Shown one piece after another: positions 49,501 through 58,500 of a stretch of 64,000 nucleotides of DNA; position 1 is the stretch's first letter, and every line of letters starts with the position of its first letter. The notes below the pieces were generated by a model. The model was not told the DNA's origin, did not search any database, and worked only from the letters and a program-made list of their open reading frames with translations. Source of the DNA: Rhyzopertha dominica (Eukaryota; Arthropoda; Insecta; Coleoptera; Bostrichidae); NCBI GenBank assembly GCA_025024175.1, contig QCXZ01000137.1:66898680-66962679 (forward strand), written 5' to 3'. A program made the position numbers and the translations under genes.

Positions 49501-52500
49501 GTTTTCTGGGTCCTTTAGGTTTTCACAACTTTTGATATTCGCCCCCTGGATTTATCTGTGGTTTTACTAATTCTTCAGTAACAATAACCTACATTTAATA
49601 TGTTCTGTGGCATGTATAATCAGCTAATAATAATTCACACATTTATAACATTTTACTTTCATTTTTTTTTCTTTTCAATAAACCCTTAAGGGTCATAGCT
49701 GTATGTTGTACATATTTTTCTGTGAAGTGCATGCACATTGTCTAAAAATTAAAACGATTTATTTTTTGAAATCAACATAGCTTGCTGGTTTTTATTTTTA
49801 CGTTAAATACCTTTTCTGCCCCTTAGTATAGTGTCCTGACAGGTTTGAATTAAACTAGGGTCATCGCAATATGACATAAAAGGGTATTAGTAAAATTGAT
49901 TTGATAGTGTGCCATTTCATTCGATACTCTTTAGTGCTTTGAAGTCAGTCCAATATTTTCACAATTTTTACTTTGAGTTGAGGACCAGCAAGTGAGCGTT
50001 TTTGTGACATGTTGCCGATGTCCCACTAATTAAAATGTAGTTTATTATTTTCATTATTTTGCTATGCTAACCAATGTTATATGTATTTAATACGATGTTT
50101 CTCCCAGGGATAGTGTTTGTTCCTGGTGTTGATATGATATTGACTTTAGTTTTACTTTCCATGGTGTATAATGTAAACGGTAGGTGCAGCTCTAACTATT
50201 CCCACTACTAAAAACTGGTATGTTCCAATCCCTGGTTTGCAGTATTAACTACACTGTAGTTAATTCCATGAACAGATAGATAGATTTAAAAAAAACAGTT
50301 TATATACAGCTTAAGTACCAATAGAACCCTCATTTTAATTCTAAAGCAAATTCCACTGATATTGTTGATTCGTATTGTTATAAATTATTACCTTGCAATG
50401 TTTACAAATGACAGACACGTTTAATGATGGAATTATATCCAAAAGAAGGGTATCACATACATGCGGTTTTTATTGCAATAAAATAACAACGATCAAAGTA
50501 CTTTTATTAGATGTGGAACACACATAATATTGCTGATGGTCGACCATAGTTTCAATAAAACCTAATTGTTCAACCCCATTTGCTTAATTGAACTCCAAAC
50601 CACGGTGTTACCTCCCCCATCTTTTAGTGTTGATACAAATTTTAAAATTTTAGTTATTTTCCAATTTTTGCTGGGCTTTTTCCATTGCAACCATTTTTGT
50701 CTGTAAACAAACCTTTCTCCATAGTTCTAAATCTTTTGCAGTTGAATATGAATTGTTTCTTGGTGACACCCTTAGAGTAGACTGAATTTTTTAGCAATAA
50801 ATTTTATATATTTAACAGACATTTTAATTCTGGCAAACAAAAGTAGAGGGTTCTGCAGATACCATTTCACAGTTATTTTTCTTTCACTTTTTAAATTGTA
50901 TAATATTTTTGAAAATAACTAGTGATGTAACACAAACTATACTTAATGGTCTTATAAAAATAAATATACTTTTTATTTCTCAAGATTACATTTGGATTAC
51001 AATGGCTCTAGACAGAAAGTTTATTTGTAAACATTTATGCAAGAGTGCCATCTGCAATGCATTATTCATGTTTATTCACTCTAATATCAGGATGCAGAAA
51101 TTGGTTACACTTATTAAAAAGGGATAGAAGTTGAGATTTAAAAAAAGTCTAAACTTAAAAGTATTCAATATTGACTCAAATAGCTTAGTCTTATTATACT
51201 TCTGATGATGTTAAAATCTTGAAACAATCTCATTTGTCATAAAAGATGAGCAAAAAATAACATTACCATGAATATTAACTTCTATACTTCGGTAATTCTT
51301 TAAAAACAAACTTTTTAGACGACCAATGTCAGATGCAACCTTATATAGGCATTGAAATTCAACTCAATCACCACATTTCTTCTATCTGTCCGTGGAATGA
51401 ACTATAAATTTTCATGACACCTGACTGCACCTACTATAGTAAAGTTGTTGATGCATTCATAGAGGAAGGACCTTTTTAATTGGTGTGTTGCGACATTGAG
51501 CTCTGTTGCAGCACACCAAATAAAAACGGTCCCTTGGAAGTTAGTGAACCCTTGCGAGGCTTTCTGAATTTACCTTGGAGACATTTAAAACTTATGCTGG
51601 AAGGGTACGCAGGCCAAACTTAACCCATAGCCGCATCCGTTAGTACATATTATGCATCACAATTAATCACGGTCCGCATGCTGGTTGTCTATACGACGGA
51701 CGATCAGCACGCATGCGCTTGTGAGTTTGCTAACATGTACTGAGGACTTGAGACTGGCTAATAACTCATGTCGTATCTGATTGTGAAAGACTTTTTTTAG
51801 AAATATAATTGGATAAGAAAAAACACAATTGTGTCTTCTTTCGTGTCGACTTTTGAGTGAGTGTGGACTCGTACCTTTTCAGCAAATAGTTTACTTGCCA
51901 CCTAATCCGATTTGCCTTTTTCACTTGCACGTGCATGCGTTTGCTTTAAGGGTTTCTGAGTCGGTATGCTGTGTAAAAGTGAAACGATGCAATAACACCA
52001 TATGTTTTTCCTCTAAAAAGTGAGCATGAGCATTCTTGTGGTGTAACCTGGAGAATACTGCAGTGGAGCTGGACAGGTTTATTCTCTACAAGTGTGCAAT
52101 TCTGGAAATTAACAAGAACTAATATACATATAACATTGAAAACTGACCCATTCTCAAAAATTAATTAATTTGAAGTTTACATTCACTTTATTTTGTGCTG
52201 TTGTGATAGAGCCTTTTCAGCTTGACTAACCATCATCAGTATTAAGTGACAGATAACCTACTGCACCAAAATTCGGATCATCTTAATGAAAAAGGTTTAT
52301 ATGAATTCTTCCAGAGTAATTTAGAAAAAAGTGGTTTGGTAAAATATAAGTATAAGCTTAAATATTATTAATCTGGGAATAACAAGTCTTACCATTTAGA
52401 GCAATTTATGTATTGTCATAGATAAAGAACAGAGGACACAAGGTGCCTAAAACCATTCTGTCCATAATAGATACAGTATCAATTTTAAACTATTACTTTT

Positions 52501-55500
52501 CATTTAAGGTTAAGTTTGCTTGTTCTTTTTATTTTGACAGCATTTAGTTTTATGGGATTTAACTTGTCAATACTGATAATGGCTAATTAAGATGAAATCA
52601 CTTTACCAATCAAATATATAAAAAAATGCAGGTAAATTTTAAGCAGTCCAGTTGTTTTAGAATGATTATTTCCGTCTTATCAATTTTGACCAATCAGTGA
52701 CAGCAATTTGTTGAGAAATTAATTTGACATTAGCTGTCAGCAATTTTGCCGGAAAAAAAAATCTGATAAAAGTCGTCCAGGTTTAACAAGTTTGACAATG
52801 TTTGTTTGTTATTTTTATCTAATTCAGGAAATAATCTTACCAAATATCTCTTGTACATCTAATTTTTTTATGGAAAAATTCGAAAAAACTCGTCCCTAAA
52901 TCATAGAATTTCGACATAGAAGTTAACAATGAATTGTGCATTTAAAAGAGGTAATTTTACTAAAGATTAAATGGAACAACTAATAAGTGCTCAAAATAAA
53001 ACCAAACATGCTTCTGGTTCCACACATATTTACATGTGTGCTCTGAGCAGCTACTCAACTACGAGCTAAATATTTATATAACCCAACTTGTGGTTTCTAC
53101 AAGAACGCAGTATTATCAAACTGAAACGCAGTGATGTTTTTAGGTAATCATTACAACCAGTGAAATTTTTTTTAATGCCACTTCGAACATTGTCGCTATG
53201 AAGGCACAACAAAAAATGTTGCTTGGTTATTTTGTCTGAATTTATTAAGTATTCATAAATTTTTTTGCTACCATTGTGCCAGTTTGAGCAAAGTAATCAC
53301 TATAACACAAACAGAACTCTTTCATAATTGCGTAACATCTTAACAATTATATCATGGGCATTTCCAGCGTTTATCTGTCAGACGCCATTTTTACCAGTTT
53401 TAGTTAAAGTGCTGGAATTTTGAATGCCAAACGGAACTAGCAGATTATTACAAAGAACTATGTCTCAAACTACTTTTATAAGATGAGCAGTAGAACTTAA
53501 ATATTTAACTTAAATAATAACGGAGTCCTCATTTAGCTGCAAGACAGCAAACTCATAATTTATTATGTCAAATTTCTTTACCTGATATATGTTGTATGAC
53601 CTGATACATCATTTAATCTTCAGCTACTGTAATCAATATATTTCTAACAATTTTTTTTACAACTGCTGAGCTGTAGATTGTGTGTTAATTTCAAAATAAC
53701 TAATGGCAATGTTACAAGGGTATTTATTTCTATAGCTACTAAAATTCCTTTAATAAAAAATGGATACAAAAAAATGTAAATGCAGACCATGATAAAAGGA
53801 AGAAATAGAATTTATTCTCACAATAAATGAATAGATTTTGTTTGCAACTTGAACCACATTCTGTCAGATTCTGTGTAATAGACATTCATTAAATGAGTGA
53901 AATGCTATAAAGTTGGATCAAAATATGTGGACAGTAACTTAAAAAACATTTTTAAAAATTACATTTGTACTGATATAACAGGAAGTACAGCATTAAGTCA
54001 TTTATCTCATTAACAGATATATGTCAGTTTAAACAAACTTATACTTATTTTCTTTTTTATGTATGTTCTTGCTGTTTAGTGATTTTAATTTACCACTTAT
54101 TCGACTTATTTTTAATTTTAAACCTACTACTAAATCTTGGAGAACACTGGACTTTAGGTTCTAAAATATCAAATTTAAAAGTTTATGCAACTGCTGTTGT
54201 ATATAGTAGTACAAAAAAGACTTAATTATTAATAATTCCAAATTAAACAAGGAGTGTTTGTTGTCATCATTTATTTGCAAATTAGTTCATGGCTCTTAAA
54301 TAACAGACAAAACAGTCAGGTTATCGAAGATCCTTAAAACTGGACAAATCAGGACATTTGGAAGGTAGGCAGTAACAACATGCTGCAATTGTTATCAATG
54401 TAGGTATGCATGCTATATGCTCTAGTATGACCAAGTTACTATATTGAAGCATTACATTACTGAATTTATGCAATTACTGTAAAATGTTGCTAAAGAATGA
54501 CATTCCGTGTTCCCTAATTTGTTTTTTGTTTGTGGCACAAAACTTATTAAAAACTGAAAACAAAATGAAGAAAGTCCCTACAAATAGGCCTTGATTGAAC
54601 ATGTGCAAGTTTGGTTTAAAGACATGTTTTCATTCTTGATAAAAAAGCTTGTATTTGTTTATTGTGAATTACATAGGTATATTATCTATACTCTTAGGAC
54701 TGGTTTCTCTTCTCTATTTTAAGCTAAAATCTAAACCAATCAAATGTCATGGTTACGGGGTTAATTTTAGCTAACATTTACTTTAATACAGAGAAGAGAA
54801 ACTGACACTTATGTATTTGACAGTTTGGTAATCTTATTTAGCATATATTATGTAGATACTATGGTTTATGTGGTATTTACATATTAAACAAAACTTCTGT
54901 TAGATTGGGTTAGGTTAGGTATCTTAAGTCTTAACGTGTCCGCCATTATTGTCACTTTATACTTTAATGATAAACGGATTTATCGGTTAGAACGATCGCG
55001 CCAGTGTCAACTGCCAAAATTTTATGTACTGAACGTCACGACGATCTTTTAAGTTGGCAATATTCTACGACAGCGTAACTAAAGTTTCAAAAATACCTAC
55101 CACATTTTGCCGAGAAGACGGGAACGCATGTAGATGTCTCACTTTTATATACATAGGTAGATTATTCCCTCAAGACGTTGACCAACTTGAACAGTAAGTC
55201 CTGCAGATGTTATTGAATAATAAAAACTTTTAAAGGTATATAATTTTGATTTGTTAAAATTCCCGCCACTTCCGCAGTTGATTGGTTGCAGTGTAAATTC
55301 AAAATTTCGAATATCAAGGTCAGTTACAGACGATGGCGCAATGGCGACATCAAGCGTAGTAATTAATATGAGTCAATATAAACAGAAATAGACAAATTGT
55401 AAACTACGTTGTTTATAAATATCTGCACCTAATCATATTAATATTATTTTTATCAAAACAAATGATGACGCAATAGGCGCGGTAACTATAAGGTCGCCGT

Positions 55501-58500
55501 AAATTTTGTCACTAGATAATAGCGTTTGTCAAACGACATATTGAAAACGTACTTAACTGTGAAAATTACTTTATATAAAGATAGGCCCAACGCGAAGAAC
55601 AATCGAACAATTATTTTTTATACATCTGCAATTCACAAATCGAATATGCAAATACAGTTCATAAATGTTGACCATCCTTAAAGTGATGAAATAACAGTCC
55701 TTAAATTCAAATTTGGGATATCATTTATTTGGAAAACTATTATGAAATATGAGAACCAAAATTCTGAGTTAGTTTAGTTGCTAATCTAAAGACAGTGCAT
55801 GTCAAGTGTTTTTTACAACATGCAATTGTTTTAGGATCCCGTCATCAAACCCCTGACACGACTGATGAACGCATAAGTGACCTACCACCAAGACAGTTTG
55901 GGGGATCTCGTGGTTCTAGGGGTGGTCCTCGGAGAGACCGGCGGGNTGACAGACGAAGAACTAACGACGATGAAGATACTATACTCGACAGCCAAGATGT
56001 ATCAAGCGTTGACCGTGGTAAGTCATTTAAACCCATACTTGTGTCTTAGCGATAGTCCTCCTGGTGAACCGGTTTAAAAGGTGTGTATAGCCTGCGTATG
56101 TTTTGTCTGAATCCCGTATGTGATGGTATCTTAATCGTAAAATGTTGCATGAAGTATATACATAGCTAGTTTTATGGAAGCCTGATTGCACTTTTGTTTT
56201 TTTACATATTTTTTGATGACAATGTGACTTTTCCTTTATAGTTCGAATAAACGGTCTCTATTTAGATAAAGAGGCATTTTTTTTGCTATTTGTCTATGTT
56301 TATTTGTACTTGCTCATATGAGAAGCGACCGTAGAGGGCGCTATATTCAAAAGAAGCGGCAAATTTAAATCTGCTTTTTTGATTTGTTATAATATGATTC
56401 CATGTCAGGTGAGATCAAGTGAATAACCTCTTTTTTAATGTGGTTCTTGTAAACAGTTATAATCATTTCCATACTACTATTCAACAGCTAATTTTCAAAT
56501 TACATATAACTTATAGGTAATAATAATATGATATAAGCAAAGTTGTTTGCTTAAAGTTTTGCTTAGTAATAAGAAGCTACTAATCACAATATTTCTCAAC
56601 AATTTAAGAGTTCTGAAAAAAAATCAATTTTATACTGAACCACTTTTTATTTAGTATATATGTACAGGGTGTTCATTTACCAAATCTTACTACAGGGATC
56701 TTAAAAGATGGAAAGAGATAAAAAGTATGTTAATTGAACATATTAGTGCAGTTTTATTCCCTCTGTAATATGCAACTACGAAAACAAATGAATTATGAAT
56801 CGTTCTGTATTTATTTACTAAAAACAAAAACAAATTTAATTTTCAATAATTTGATTTTTTTATTTGTCTTTTTGGATAACTTATTTAACATAATAATAAT
56901 ATTTAGATTCATTTATCATACTAATTAGTAAAATATGCAAAAGTAAATTTTACCAAAGAAGTAAAATTAGCAAAGACCATGATTTTTATAAGCCAAACAT
57001 AAGGCCGCCGAATCTTGAAAAATTATTTGGTGAATTATGCAGATTAAAATGCATGTCTATGCTGTGCTGTCTGCACCTCAACCAACTGCAGATGGATCTA
57101 TTTCGCTGTCATTACAGCTCATCAGTGCAGTTTAGGTCTAGTGCTGATGCACTGATGAGCTGTAATGACAGCGAAATAGATCTATCTGCTGTTGGTTGAG
57201 GTGCAGACATCACAGCATAGACATGCATTTTAATTTATGTCGGTTCTTGCCCGTTAGCAAAAAGTGCCGTGGGGGCCTGCTGTCAAATTGAAGTATGCAG
57301 TTGCATGCCAATTTGTCAAGCTACAGGTCACTTCCTTTGGAAGTAGTACCCATTAAGGCAGCTAGGTGACTTTGTCATCATGTCAATGTAATGCTGACAG
57401 ATGGCATTGCCATCCTAAATTCTTACTTATGCAGATTAAAATCGGTCCAACAAAAGTGTATATATATTCTAATTAATAATGCAGTTTTTAGTGAATCTGC
57501 TCTCACCTGATCATAAAATTTTGAAGCAAAATTGATTATAGTTTCTACAGAGTAGCCAATAACAAAACCCATTTCTTTGCAGTTGATTGTTGTTTCTTTT
57601 GCTGAAAACTCCCAAGATTATTATAATGAACAAAATAAAGAATTACTGAATCGTGAGTTATGGTCCTGATTTCACAAAGCGGAATTTTCATATTTTCTGG
57701 GCAACAGCATTTCATTTTATTTTTATAGATTTTATCTTATATGTACGTTTGAAACATGGCATTAAGTACATAAAATAAAAGAAATAAGCAGAATTCGAAT
57801 ATATAAAAACCCATCATGCCACCCATAAATAAATAAAAGTTTGTCATTTTTCTCAAAAACAATTGAATGAATAGAATGGAAACCTGTAGTACCTATTTAA
57901 AAAGACTCGAAAAATATTTAACTTATATTAAAGAAGAGTCGTAAAAAAATCATAAATAAAAAAGTTGCAGCAAATGATTGAAAATGATGATTTAGGGTTT
58001 TTTGTAAATGAGTGCTTAACAATTCATAATTCATTTGTTTCTTTTTAAGATGTGTTTTACAGAGGGCTTATTACTACACTTTCTATCTGTTGCTATTTTC
58101 GAGATCCCATTAGTGAGACTTGATAAATTGACACCCTGTTAGAGGACTTGTGACAAGAAATTGCAAGAGTTCATATTTCAATATGTTGTAATACTTACGG
58201 TGTACATGTGTATGCAAAGTCAGGTAGTGAAACATCTGGTAGGGGCATGACAAGCAGCCTCATATGCTCTATATCCAGACTGCTGACTGTATATGTGTTA
58301 TTAAATAGTGATCTGACTGTTTTTTTCTTTAATTATATATAACATTTAAGTAATAAATACATTTTGAGCCATTATAGACTCTTGTGCTGACCTCATTATC
58401 ACTACAACTTCTACTATGTGCTGACTATAAACAAGTTTACAACCAATTTTCAGCTATTATGAAACACTTGCAGTGCATGTGATAATTTGACATATTTCAA

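Larger units (their letters stand above)
57050..57426. mobile_element. Nested insertion with 16-bp target duplication, carrying hammerhead inverted repeat
   Basis: Flanked by TTATGCAGATTAAAAT at 57034-57049 and again, exact, at 57427-57442. The left part is an inverted repeat (57042-57128 and 57147-57233, 3 mismatches in 87, 18-bp loop). The right part (57234-57426) is unique and non-coding. A long exact duplication points to target-primed retroposition rather than cut-and-paste. Confidence 0.8.
56664..58140. mobile_element. Long-TIR element with ACAGGGTG ends
   Basis: Left ACAGGGTGTTCATTTACCAA and right TTGATAAATTGACACCCTGT are inverted. Similarity continues inward through CCCTCTGTAA and ACAAATGAATTATGAAT over about 150-200 bp. 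No protein. It hosts the nested insertion at 57050-57426. Fmr1 intron 10. Confidence 0.75.

Noticed and set aside
51195..51235. Plus-strand CTGATGATG...TTGAAACAATC, hammerhead-like
   Set aside because: No complementary stem II between the two boxes; likely chance.
52195..52245. Minus-strand CTGATGATGG...GAAAAGG resembling a hammerhead core
   Set aside because: Stem II cannot be formed convincingly and no inverted partner or target duplication was seen; at most an old decayed motif.
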